Assembly (NCBI GenBank): GCA_910575795.1
Contig: CAJTGE010000032.1
Coordinates: 1 to 64,000 of the forward strand
Length of the DNA: 64,000 bases
Reading direction: 5' to 3'
Source of the DNA: Clostridiaceae bacterium
GTDB lineage: Bacteria; Bacillota; Clostridia; Lachnospirales; Lachnospiraceae
The notes below the pieces were generated by a model that saw only the letters and a program-made list of their open reading frames with translations, ran no database searches and was not told where the DNA came from. This document shows positions 24,065 to 31,536 of the stretch, one piece after another (position 1 is the first letter of the stretch; each line of letters opens with the position of its first letter). The position numbers and the translations under genes were made by a program.

Positions 24065-25045
24065 CTATCCTCTCTTCAGCTTGATCCCATATTCCCGGAA
24101 CAGGACATTTTCGATATCTTTAACCGTGCGCATCCCCAGGTTGGTGATGCCGCAGAGTTCTTCATAGGATATCTTCGCAAGCTGGCCTATGGTCTTGATC
24201 GGTTCTTTGAACTCGATATGTCCAGACGCGCCCTGTATCTGGTGCCGGCTTAGCGCATTGACTGCCCTTACGGAAAACTCAGCCTCGCTAATTGGGATCT
24301 CATCAAGAGAATCCGGCAGACAGCTGCTGTCCATGGTTTCCAAGGCCTTGATTTCCTCCTTGATCTGCTCTTCCTTTTCTCTGAGCCTCTGAATAGCGTC
24401 GCGCCTTCCTTCGCAGAGCTGTTTCATCCGGGTCATCCGCGCCCGGTCGTATTCCGCCTGGGCAGTCTTTACTTTCTTGGACTGCTCCTGGTACTCCTTC
24501 CCATAGATCAGATGGAGTCGGTATTGCGGATGTCGTAGCTTACGCATCGCCTTATGCTCAACAGCGTCAATCCGTGCGCGGCTCTTCCCGAGCTTATCCC
24601 CAATTGCCTGCATGGTCATGCCCTCCTGATACCGCATGCGCAGCACTTCCTTTTCCTGTTCCGTGCAGACGGCGTTCACGCATTCCTCATAGGCCTCGTC
24701 AAAATCCACAGGGGCGTAGTACTCTGTCCCGGTCAGTCTGATCAGGAATTTATCCTGCCAGCAGATCCAGTCATCCAGTTCCACACGGATGCCATCCTTT
24801 TCTTCTGTCTGGCCACGTCCTATGGAGATGTCCCCCCGCACAAAGCGGCGGATCCAGTGCTTATCCACGTTTTCCTCCAGGCAGGCAGTCGTTTCAGTCT
24901 CCCCAGCCAGGACCCGGTCTATAACACGGTTTAAACGTTCTACCTGTTCTTTTCCATGACGGTATATCCGCATGCGTTCCTGCCTGTTTTTGCCAGCCGT
25001 GGTAGCTGTCTCTTTTGTGTCTGCTGTTGTTTTCTGGTTTCCCAT
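24065..25045 (-). CDS. Sigma-region-4-like / RNA polymerase alpha-CTD-like fusion protein
   Basis: 326 residues. Residues 125-172 (CTEQEKEVLRMRYQEGMTMQAIGDKLGKSRARIDAVEHKAMRKLRHP) match sigma-70 region 4, which binds the -35 element. Residues 180-236 are coiled coil. Residues 252-318 (EAEFSVRAVNALSR ... TIGQLAKISYEELCGITNLGMRTVKDIENVL) match the helix-hairpin-helix alpha-CTD that binds DNA and activators. Region 2, which opens the -10, is not visible in the first 120 residues. It is therefore more likely an RNA polymerase appropriator than a complete sigma factor. It is preceded by the motif at 25088 and could read the CCATACTT promoters, including its own. Confidence 0.8.
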   Translation of the reverse strand: MGNQKTTADTKETATTAGKNRQERMRIYRHGKEQVERLNRVIDRVLAGETETTACLEENVDKHWIRRFVRGDISIGRGQTEEKDGIRVELDDWICWQDKFLIRLTGTEYYAPVDFDEAYEECVNAVCTEQEKEVLRMRYQEGMTMQAIGDKLGKSRARIDAVEHKAMRKLRHPQYRLHLIYGKEYQEQSKKVKTAQAEYDRARMTRMKQLCEGRRDAIQRLREKEEQIKEEIKALETMDSSCLPDSLDEIPISEAEFSVRAVNALSRHQIQGASGHIEFKEPIKTIGQLAKISYEELCGITNLGMRTVKDIENVLFREYGIKLKRG

Positions 25046-25087
25046 TTCTTCTTCCCCTTTCTCTCATGTCTTCTAATGATTCATGAA

Positions 25088-25095
25088 AAGTATGG
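25088..25095 (-). promoter_or_regulatory. Promoter-like motif CCATACTT
   Basis: Exact copy, 42 nt before the sigma/alpha-CTD-like gene; a diverging copy lies at 25178 on the plus strand. Confidence 0.65.
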
Positions 25096-25177
25096 GCACG
25101 GGGCAGGGCTGTTCGTGCCTTTTTTGCGGCAGTGCTGGATGCCGCCCGGCGGCTTTCAGAAAAAAGGCAGCCATGCT

Positions 25178-25185
25178 CCATACTT
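25178..25185 (+). promoter_or_regulatory. Promoter-like motif CCATACTT, plus strand
   Basis: The only plus-strand intergenic copy found, 27 nt before the plus-strand gene at 25213. It shares the GCCATGCT lead-in with the copy at 48727. This shows that the motif points with transcription. Confidence 0.7.
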
Positions 25186-25212
25186 CTTTAAAAAGTAAGG
25201 AGTGATTTAACT

Positions 25213-25926
25213 ATGCGCATTTATCCAAGACAAGTTATTTTTAAAAACGTTTTCGCTGCCGTCGGCACGATCTTCCTCCTGGTTGGCAGCGTCTTCTCCG
25301 GCGTCGGCACGGCCATGACTGTGAACGACCAGTACTTCCGTAAAAACGGGATTTCTACGGAAGCGACGATTGAGATGATCCACGGGGAAGATGTGAGGAT
25401 CCGGTATGAGGCGGATGGGGCTACTTTTGTCGGCCCCCTGGGATATTATTCCTCTTCTATGCGGGAAGGGGACTCCATCCCGATCTATTATGATTCCAAT
25501 AACCCCGCCCGCATCCACGCGTCATCATCTTCGGCGATCTCAGTCGTGTTTTTGTCCACCGGCCTGCTCCTTCTGGTATGCGGCGGCTCCCTGGTTATTT
25601 ACACACTGATGAAAGGCAGGCGTGACCGCTGGCTCCTGGAGAACGGCACGCGTATCCAGGCGAAGGTCACCGGAGTGGAGATCAACCGGAATGTATCCAG
25701 CAACTACCGCCACCCGTACCGGGTGATCGGACAGTACCAGATGCCGGATGGCTCCACACGGGAATTCTACAGCGAGGACATCTGGTATGACCCGACGGAC
25801 GTTATGGCATCCGACACCGTGACTGTCTGCCTGGATCCGGAGGATGACACCAAGTATTATATGGATCTCTCCACCGTGCTCCCGGATGAGGACGGCGAAA
25901 TCGAAGGGATCGGGGAGGACTTATGA
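25213..25926 (+). CDS. DUF3592-like membrane protein
   Basis: 237 residues, RBS AAGGAG. Two hydrophobic segments (about 12-36 and 112-135) flank a first beta domain with FRKNGISTEATIEMIHGEDVRIRYEADG and IPIYYDSNNPARIHA; a second copy follows (RIQAKVTGVEINRN ... VTVCLDPEDDTKYYMD). This is the DUF3592 layout, two beta modules around membrane helices. Function unknown. Its stop overlaps the methyltransferase start (ATGA), so they are co-translated. Confidence 0.7.
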   Translation: MRIYPRQVIFKNVFAAVGTIFLLVGSVFSGVGTAMTVNDQYFRKNGISTEATIEMIHGEDVRIRYEADGATFVGPLGYYSSSMREGDSIPIYYDSNNPARIHASSSSAISVVFLSTGLLLLVCGGSLVIYTLMKGRRDRWLLENGTRIQAKVTGVEINRNVSSNYRHPYRVIGQYQMPDGSTREFYSEDIWYDPTDVMASDTVTVCLDPEDDTKYYMDLSTVLPDEDGEIEGIGEDL

Positions 25927-27032
25927 TCAGCGGGCAGGAGATCAAGGTTTTTTCATTCTTTTCAGGGAGCGGGTTCTTAGACCTGGGGTTTGAAAAAGCA
26001 GGCTTCCGGATCAGCCTGGTAGATGAATTCCACCCCAGCTTCCTGGAAGCCTACCAGTACGCCAGGGCAAAAATGGGGACGGAACCACCACAGTATGGCC
26101 ATCACAATACTGACGTCAATGAGTTCCTGGGGCAGAAGAAAGAAGCGTTGGGGAAAGCCCTGGCGGACGCGAAAAGCGATGGTTCCCTTGTCGGGTTCCT
26201 GGGCGGGCCACCCTGCCCCGATTTTTCCGTAGCCGGCAAAAACAAAGGCAGGGACGGGGTGAACGGGAAACTGTCATCCAGCTATGTCAACCTGATCATC
26301 GCCATGAAGCCGGATTTTTTCCTGTTTGAGAACGTAAAGGGCCTGTGGCGGACGGCAAGGCACAGGGAGTATTTTGAGGAGCTGAAGGGGCTGCTGCATG
26401 GCGCCGGGTACGCCACGACAGAAAGGCTGACGAACGCCTTGGAATACGGTGCCCCGCAGGACAGGGACCGGATCCTCTTATTCGGCGTCCGGGAAGATGT
26501 GCTGGCACAGCTTGGGGATAAAGACATCTCCAGCTTCCCGTGGGACAGGTACCAGAAATACAGGCTGGATGAGATAAAACAGCTCCCATGGCCCGGGAAG
26601 GAGGAATTCCGTGCAGGCTCAGAGACACAGTGCCCGCCCGGCCTGCCGGAGGAACTGACCGTGGAACACTGGTTTCGGGAGAACGATGTGGAGAACCACC
26701 CAAACGCCCAGGATTACCTCATCCCCCGTGCGGGCCTGGCAAAGATGCAGACCGTCCAGGAAGGCGATGTCAGCCGGAAGTCGTACAAGAGGCTCCACCG
26801 TTGGAGGTATTCCCCGACCGTGGCATACGGAAACAATGAGGTGCATCTCCATCCATACAGGGAACGGCGGCTGTCCGCAGCTGAGGCCATGGCACTGCAG
26901 AGCCTGCCAAGGGATTTTGTGCTGCCCCCGGACATGTCCCTGACGGACAAGTTCAAAACCGTCGGGAACGGCGTCCCATTCCTGCTGGCATACGGGATTG
27001 CCAAAACCATAGGTGATTTCCTGGCTGTCTAG
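25923..27032 (+). CDS. DNA (cytosine-5) methyltransferase (orphan)
   Basis: 369 residues with the ordered C5 motifs: FSFFSGSGFLDLGFEKAGF (I), GGPPCPDFS with the catalytic Cys (IV), FLFENVKGLW (VI), QDRDRILLFGVRE (VIII), and GNGVPFLLAYGIA (X). The region between VIII and X is the target recognition domain. No endonuclease gene follows, so it probably protects the element or alters expression rather than forming a restriction system. It is on the plus strand with its own terminator at 27054. Confidence 0.92.
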   Translation: MISGQEIKVFSFFSGSGFLDLGFEKAGFRISLVDEFHPSFLEAYQYARAKMGTEPPQYGHHNTDVNEFLGQKKEALGKALADAKSDGSLVGFLGGPPCPDFSVAGKNKGRDGVNGKLSSSYVNLIIAMKPDFFLFENVKGLWRTARHREYFEELKGLLHGAGYATTERLTNALEYGAPQDRDRILLFGVREDVLAQLGDKDISSFPWDRYQKYRLDEIKQLPWPGKEEFRAGSETQCPPGLPEELTVEHWFRENDVENHPNAQDYLIPRAGLAKMQTVQEGDVSRKSYKRLHRWRYSPTVAYGNNEVHLHPYRERRLSAAEAMALQSLPRDFVLPPDMSLTDKFKTVGNGVPFLLAYGIAKTIGDFLAV

Positions 27033-27053
27033 GCCGGCCTGGCAAATGGATGG

Positions 27054-27090
27054 TGCAGAGCGCATCAGAAAACAGCGCTCTGCATTTTTT
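27054..27090 (+). terminator. Rho-independent terminator
   Basis: GCAGAGCGC/GCGCTCTGC stem followed by a T-run, after the methyltransferase. Confidence 0.9.
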
Positions 27091-27128
27091 GGCGACATAC
27101 CATTATTTTTTAAGAAAGGAAGAAACAA

Positions 27129-27353
27129 ATGTATATATACGAAGGGCATTTGGGCAACCTATATGTGTCGGATGAACCGTTGGAGTACGAAGATTTGTAT
27201 TGCGAGGAATGCGGCGATTCCGACTGGCTGGTTGGCTATGCGGAGACAAAGGAAGAAGCATGGGAGCTGTTAAAAGACGATACCGACATTAACGGTTCTG
27301 GTGGTTGGGATTACGGATATGTTCAGGAATTTTTGAAAAACTGGGAAGAATGA
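27129..27353 (+). CDS. Small acidic protein
   Basis: 74 residues, RBS AAGGAAG. MYIYEGHLGNLYVSDEPLEYEDLYCEECGD then an acidic helix and aromatic tail. Proteins of this look are frequent in Firmicutes mobile elements. One CEEC pair could bind metal. It lies between two plus-strand terminators, so it may have its own promoter or depend on readthrough. Confidence 0.7.
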   Translation: MYIYEGHLGNLYVSDEPLEYEDLYCEECGDSDWLVGYAETKEEAWELLKDDTDINGSGGWDYGYVQEFLKNWEE

Positions 27354-27427
27354 GAAAAACACGATTCGAAAAATCGAATATGAGCCAGATAAGAAATCAA
27401 AAATCAGCAAAAACGTCCTGATGCAGG

Positions 27428-27459
27428 AATCCCCTACCGCAATGGCAGGGGATTTTTTT
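27428..27459 (+). terminator. Rho-independent terminator
   Basis: AATCCCCT/AGGGGATT stem followed by T7, ending the plus-strand island. Confidence 0.9.
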
Positions 27460-27477
27460 CTGTTAAACTCTATTAAA

Positions 27478-27589
27478 AACCAAATACCTCTTCCCGCAGC
27501 TTTTTGTTCGCCATAAGAGCCATGTAACGTTTGAGCTTGGCCATAGTCTCCTTGTCTATGCTTGATCTTTTCCATGGCACAGGGAACAT
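27478..27589 (-). CDS. Possible small ORF in frame with the upstream stop
   Basis: Minus strand ATG at 27589 opens MFPVPWKRSSIDKETMAKLKRYMALMANKKLREEVFGF. It has no clear ribosome site. It is in the same frame as the gene upstream and no stop intervenes after that gene's TGA at 27641, so it may instead be a C-terminal extension cut off by a point mutation. Confidence 0.3.
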
Positions 27590-27640
27590 ATTCTCTGTAT
27601 TTTTCTCTTCAGCACTGTCCAGTATCTCCCCATACAGGTT

Positions 27641-28915
27641 TCACAAAGCCATGAATCGCTTATCTCCCAGATGTTCCATGGTCTCTGCAAAGAAATCGTA
27701 AAAAGTATAGGGATTACCGGTCTTCTGTTCCACAGTCTGTATCAGAACCATGACGTGAAATAGTGGGTTTTCCGGTATCACGCTGCCTGGCAGGATCTCA
27801 TCATACCGTTTTTTCAGTTCCCGGAACCATTCCTTCAGTTCCTCGGAAAACCGGATCCTTCCCTCCCCGTCCCAGAGCGGGATCAGGTCATCCGGCACCA
27901 GGTTCAGGAAATCCGCTGTTGATACATTGGAAATGTACTTCTGGCGAGCGTTAGGCTCAGGGACAAAAAACCTCTTTTTTGCCACGCCCCTTACCTGTTC
28001 CCACAGTTCCCAGAAATCAGCGCCGTATATTTCTGCTACTGCCTTTACCACATACGCCGGTGAATCAGACAGGGCCGCAAAATACTGGGCGTAGGAAAAG
28101 TTGGGGTCTTCGTATTCCCTGCTGCCCTTCAGTGACGGGCTGTCCTGCTCATAGTACAGCCTCAGCATTTCCATGGTCTGTGCAAGCTGTGCTGCTTCAT
28201 CCAGTTCGCTTTTCTCATGGTATTTCCGGATCGCCGCCTTGAACAGCTTCGCGCATCCAAAGAAACTGAGCCTGACCTGGCTGCTGCCGTCATCCTTTTG
28301 TTCGTCATCCACCATGCCTTCAATCCATTCATCAGCGGCATCCGTCCCATTCTGGACTGCCTTCACCTCATAGTAGCTGATAAGCCCGGCCAGGCCGTCC
28401 ACAAACTCAATCAGGAAGGAGTCATCCGGATCCTTACTGCCTCTGTCATGGAACTCTTCAAAGATTGCCCACGGATCATTCCTTTTGAGGCTGTACTGTT
28501 CGTTAAAGAGATAATTGATCCAGCCGGTATATGCCGGGGAAAGAACAGGGACGTTATCGACCATCGGGAACGTCTCCCCGTCCGTATAGAGCCCTTCCAG
28601 GGTATATGCCGCGGCCATGACCTCCTTAAAATGTCCCCAGCCAACATTTCCGCCCCAGACATATGCGTCATTACGGTTGAATCCCGCAGTTTCCCAGCCA
28701 TTATCTTCAAAGTAGTTGTACCAGAAGCACATGCCATGTTCCCCCATAGAGGGTTCCTTAAGCAGGCGTGCCTCCCGGTCACATATTTTCACCGGTTCCA
28801 GTTCCATCATCCCGCCAGCCCGGAACAGCTTTTCGATCCGGCAGGCGAATTCTTCTTTTTTATCCGCTGGTATATCCGCCCCTTTTTTCTTAAACAGTTC
28901 CGCGAACGTACCCAT
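27641..28915 (-). CDS. Large hypothetical protein
   Basis: 424 residues from ATG 28915 (AAGGAGG upstream). N-terminal MGTFAELFKKKGADIPADKKEEFACRIEKLFRAGG, then an aromatic-rich region (MCFWYNYFEDNGWETAGFNRNDAYVWGGNVGWGHF), and a helical C-terminal half. No membrane segments and no enzyme motif recognised. The motif at 28948 lies just upstream. The frame stays open for 55 codons after the TGA stop. Confidence 0.7.
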   Translation of the reverse strand: MGTFAELFKKKGADIPADKKEEFACRIEKLFRAGGMMELEPVKICDREARLLKEPSMGEHGMCFWYNYFEDNGWETAGFNRNDAYVWGGNVGWGHFKEVMAAAYTLEGLYTDGETFPMVDNVPVLSPAYTGWINYLFNEQYSLKRNDPWAIFEEFHDRGSKDPDDSFLIEFVDGLAGLISYYEVKAVQNGTDAADEWIEGMVDDEQKDDGSSQVRLSFFGCAKLFKAAIRKYHEKSELDEAAQLAQTMEMLRLYYEQDSPSLKGSREYEDPNFSYAQYFAALSDSPAYVVKAVAEIYGADFWELWEQVRGVAKKRFFVPEPNARQKYISNVSTADFLNLVPDDLIPLWDGEGRIRFSEELKEWFRELKKRYDEILPGSVIPENPLFHVMVLIQTVEQKTGNPYTFYDFFAETMEHLGDKRFMAL

Positions 28916-28947
28916 ATACACCGCCTCCTTATATATTTTTCTGTGGA

Positions 28948-28955
28948 AAGTATGT
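28948..28955 (-). promoter_or_regulatory. Promoter-like motif, variant ACATACTT
   Basis: One-base variant, 32 nt before the start at 28915; two TATCCGCA boxes follow upstream. Confidence 0.55.
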
Positions 28956-28996
28956 CTTACCCCCCTGCCTGCCGCAGCCGCATTGGTTGTAGATTT

Positions 28997-29005
28997 TGCG
29001 GATAA
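28997..29005 (-). repeat. TTATCCGCA box
   Basis: Sense strand AAAAATG-TTATCCGCA, 41 nt upstream of the motif at 28948. Confidence 0.5.
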
Positions 29006-29068
29006 CATTTTTCTTGGCATTTTCTTTCCTCTCCGGTGCCGAATGGACCTGGTTCCATGTCTGTTTTC

Positions 29069-29077
29069 TGCGGATAG
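29069..29077 (-). repeat. CTATCCGCA box
   Basis: Sense strand A-tract, TG, CTATCCGCA, GAAAA; second box upstream of the same gene. Confidence 0.45.
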
Positions 29078-29090
29078 CATTTTTTTGAGA

Positions 29091-29121
29091 AAAAATAAGG
29101 GGCAGGCACTATGCCCACCCC
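29091..29121 (-). terminator. Rho-independent terminator
   Basis: GGGGTGGGCA/TGCCTGCCCC stem followed by TTATTTTTT on the minus strand, after the stop at 29146. Confidence 0.85.
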
Positions 29122-29145
29122 ATTGCATTTCGTTGATTGCTCCGA

Positions 29146-30609
29146 TCACTTCGCCTGCTTCTCAAACCCGGCGTAGGTCACACGGCCGTCTTTGTCAGTG
29201 CAGAAGTACATATCGTCACACTTCAGGTTCCTCTTGTTCTTCTGGACAGCGCCGGTCTTGCTTACCAGGACACAGCTTCCGTCAGTACGGATAGCGGAGC
29301 CGTAAAGCAGTCCGTTCATCCGCTCATCGATCTCAAAGCCAGCGGTATCTTTCCTTACCAGGACGGCGGCGTAATTGTCCACATCCTGGTCGGCACAGAG
29401 CACCATGCCGGACATCGTGAACTTGCCGATGCTGGAGATATAGCCGGTCGATCCAATACCAGAGGAGTTGAACCAGAACTGTCTCGGGCCGTCATCGATC
29501 ACAATATTCTGGTATCCGGTCCTTACCGAACCATCAGACTCGGAATCAGAGCAGTAATACAGGTTCTGGAAGCGGCTGCGGTACAGCATGGTCTCCGTAA
29601 CCTCATCCGTATCAGCAACCTTCGTTACATGGTGTCTGTTGGAATCAGCAGTCACAAACCCCGTCTGCATCCTTCCGAACTGATCCAGGGCATAGCGCTT
29701 GCCGTTGATCTTCTTGATCTCGTCGGTATATACCTTGCCGGAGCCGTTGGTGTACCACCAGCTGAACTCATCGTCATCATAGTCTTCCTTGATGTAATCC
29801 TCATGGGGTACTGCCCATACCCAGGAATTCTTCTGGGCGGAACCATCATTGCGGATATACTTCACGTTGGTGTCCGGACTGATTGCCTGGGTTGCGTTGG
29901 AACTGGTAGCGGCCGCCCATCCGGTCAGCATATGGCCATCCTCCGTATCGAAGGTATACTGCACGCCGTTAATGGTCTTTCTTGCGGTACGGCTCTTCTT
30001 TCCATTGGAACCGAAATAGAACCAGTACCTGCAGTCATCATTGTCATCCACGACATCCAGTTCTTTCCAGCCAACAGCTGCTGCGCCATCCTCCGGATCC
30101 CCAAAGTAGTAGTCTGCCTCGATCCAGGCGTTCTCATCATCCTCATCCATCAGATCCGGGCTGTCTGCCTTGACCCATCCGTACAGCATCCGGCCCTCTT
30201 CATCAAAGGCGTACCGTTTACCATTGATCTCTACGGTCGAAGTCCTGCCGGATGCCGGAGCCTTCTGTGCCTTGCCATTGGCGCCGAAGTAGTACCAGCG
30301 CAGTTCATCGTCATCATCCATGGCCTGACGCCACTCATTGCTGATCCGGGCGCCGTTCCCGTTCACGAAATAGTAGTTGCTGTCAGTTTCTACCAGGGCG
30401 TTAGTCACCATCACGCCGTCCTGGCCCAGATAGAACCAGCCGCTTCCGCTCTGCTTCCACTCCTCCGTGGCATACGTCCCGTCAGAATACTTAAACATCC
30501 AGTTCCCGTTCTGCTGTACCCATTCGCCTCTTGCGGCCAGTGCCGTCATTGGCAGGGCTGCCGCAAACAATAATGCGGTAATACCGCTCTTCAATAGTTT
30601 CTTTTTCAT
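29146..30609 (-). CDS. Secreted choline-binding-repeat protein
   Basis: 487 residues from ATG 30609 (AAGGAAGG upstream). A signal peptide KKKLLKSGITALLFAAALP with likely cleavage after ALA is followed by tandem CW-type repeats (WFYLGQDGVMVTNALVETDSN, YYFGANGKAQK, GKRYAFDEEGRMLYGW, WFYFGSNGK, GKRYALDQFGRMQTGF). Acidic DDDDE insertions interrupt the repeats. Such repeats bind choline or related wall polymers. No separate enzymatic domain is visible, so it may be a surface adhesin or wall-bound structural protein of the conjugation machinery. Confidence 0.85.
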   Translation of the reverse strand: MKKKLLKSGITALLFAAALPMTALAARGEWVQQNGNWMFKYSDGTYATEEWKQSGSGWFYLGQDGVMVTNALVETDSNYYFVNGNGARISNEWRQAMDDDDELRWYYFGANGKAQKAPASGRTSTVEINGKRYAFDEEGRMLYGWVKADSPDLMDEDDENAWIEADYYFGDPEDGAAAVGWKELDVVDDNDDCRYWFYFGSNGKKSRTARKTINGVQYTFDTEDGHMLTGWAAATSSNATQAISPDTNVKYIRNDGSAQKNSWVWAVPHEDYIKEDYDDDEFSWWYTNGSGKVYTDEIKKINGKRYALDQFGRMQTGFVTADSNRHHVTKVADTDEVTETMLYRSRFQNLYYCSDSESDGSVRTGYQNIVIDDGPRQFWFNSSGIGSTGYISSIGKFTMSGMVLCADQDVDNYAAVLVRKDTAGFEIDERMNGLLYGSAIRTDGSCVLVSKTGAVQKNKRNLKCDDMYFCTDKDGRVTYAGFEKQAK

Positions 30610-30659
30610 TGTAAATCCACCTTCCTTTTTTACGAATTTTTCGTAGCACTCTACACATG

Positions 30660-30667
30660 AAGTATGG
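30660..30667 (-). promoter_or_regulatory. Promoter-like motif CCATACTT
   Basis: Exact copy, 50 nt before the choline-binding protein start. Confidence 0.65.
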
Positions 30668-30859
30668 CGCACGGATATTTTTTTGGATCGTTTCTGCTCG
30701 TCAAAATGGCTAAAAAACGCCTGAAAATCAAAGAAAAACCGGACTTTTTCTTTGCGGAAATCTTACAATTTTTCCGGGTGCCAAGATACCGGACACGAGT
30801 TGTATTTCTTCGGCTCTTTTTGACTTTTTTGCAGGATTTTTCGCCGGATTTCCTGCAGC

Positions 30860-30890
30860 AAAAAACACCCGGCAGTCATATGCCAGGTGC
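30860..30890 (-). terminator. Rho-independent terminator
   Basis: CACCTGGCA/TGCCGGGTG stem followed by TTTTTTG on the minus strand, after the stop at 30913. Confidence 0.85.
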
Positions 30891-30912
30891 TTTCTTAAGG
30901 GGAAACCAGCAC

Positions 30913-31086
30913 TCAGACCGGTGCGTTTATCCCATGTTTTTTGAGCGTTTCCATCATCTGATCATGTATTTCCAGTACAGAGCGAATTGCAAAACACAGC
31001 GTATCTTCGTCCTTGACTTCCAAGCCTGTCTTTTCGCCAAGCCTGCGAACCGTGTCCCGTGACAAAACCATGTTCTCAAAAAGCAT
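30913..31086 (-). CDS. Small helical protein
   Basis: 57 residues from ATG 31086 (GAAAGGAGCAG upstream): MLFENMVLSRDTVRRLGEKTGLEVKDEDTLCFAIRSVLEIHDQMMETL. Predicted helical, possibly a small DNA-binding or regulatory protein. It follows the 51-residue gene at 31122 with a 35-nt gap and ends at a terminator. No family recognised. Confidence 0.55.
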   Translation of the reverse strand: MLFENMVLSRDTVRRLGEKTGLEVKDEDTLCFAIRSVLEIHDQMMETLKKHGINAPV

Positions 31087-31121
31087 ATTCTGCTCCTTTC
31101 TGATGTTCCATGCTTCAGATA

Positions 31122-31277
31122 TCACTCCATGCGGAATGACACGTCATATGCGTGGTTTTCCAGGATCAGCTTCCATCTCATCTCTTCGACGGTAATGTTG
31201 TGATCCCTGGCTGCCTGGGCAACATCGACCATTTTCTCCCCGTCAAAATACGCCCAAAGTGTTTTCTGTCTGCTCAT
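31122..31277 (-). CDS. Small protein, paralogue of the one at 33312
   Basis: 51 residues, RBS GAGAGGAAAAAG: MSRQKTLWAYFDGEKMVDVAQAARDHNITVEEMRWKLILEN. It is clearly related to the 53-residue protein at 33312-33473 (shared xxRQKxxxWAYxDGxKxVDVxQAAxDxNxxVxE). The two copies flank the IscB element, so the region was probably duplicated. Possibly a small nucleic-acid-binding protein; function unknown. Confidence 0.6.
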   Translation of the reverse strand: MSRQKTLWAYFDGEKMVDVAQAARDHNITVEEMRWKLILENHAYDVSFRME

Positions 31278-31337
31278 ATCTTTTTCCTCTCTTTCTGATT
31301 GTTGATTTGCGCTTTATTTGCTCCCAGTTGCCGCGAA

Positions 31338-31456
31338 TTAAGATGTCCAGACTTTTCGTGGGGGTCTTCCACCCCCACACCCCTGGAACCCTTGTCATTA
31401 CGATAATCCAAAAGATGATTGTCGTAATGACAAGGCTAATATGGCGGATATCTTAA
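31338..31456. other. Nested three-stem inverted-repeat structure
   Basis: An outer stem TTAAGATGTCC/GGATATCTTAA (31338-31348 with 31446-31456) encloses GTGGGGGT-CTTCC-ACCCCCAC (31358-31378) and a perfect 14-bp stem CCTTGTCATTACGA/TCGTAATGACAAGG (31390-31403 with 31422-31435). No coding frame fits. It lies upstream of the small gene at 31277. It could be a structured RNA, a palindromic mobile element or a replication or transfer site. Confidence 0.6.
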
Positions 31457-31536
31457 TCTGCGAATACTGGGTGATGTAAGCATGCGTATCAATATCTGAT
31501 CTCCAGGATTTTTGGCAAGGGGCCTCGGTAATTCAA

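Larger units (their letters stand above)
30610..30912. other. Intergenic region, AT-rich
   Basis: It contains the motif at 30660 and the terminator at 30860. Between them are phased runs of T with CCGG or CGGA patches. I see no gene. Confidence 0.5.

Noticed and set aside
24065..25045. Complete sigma factor
   Set aside because: Only region 4 is recognisable; region 2, needed for -10 melting, is not seen.
25923..27353. Restriction-modification system with the C5 methyltransferase
   Set aside because: The following gene encodes only 74 acidic residues and no endonuclease motif.
29137..30573. 478-codon plus-strand frame
   Set aside because: Complement of the choline-binding repeats; its regularity comes from those repeats.
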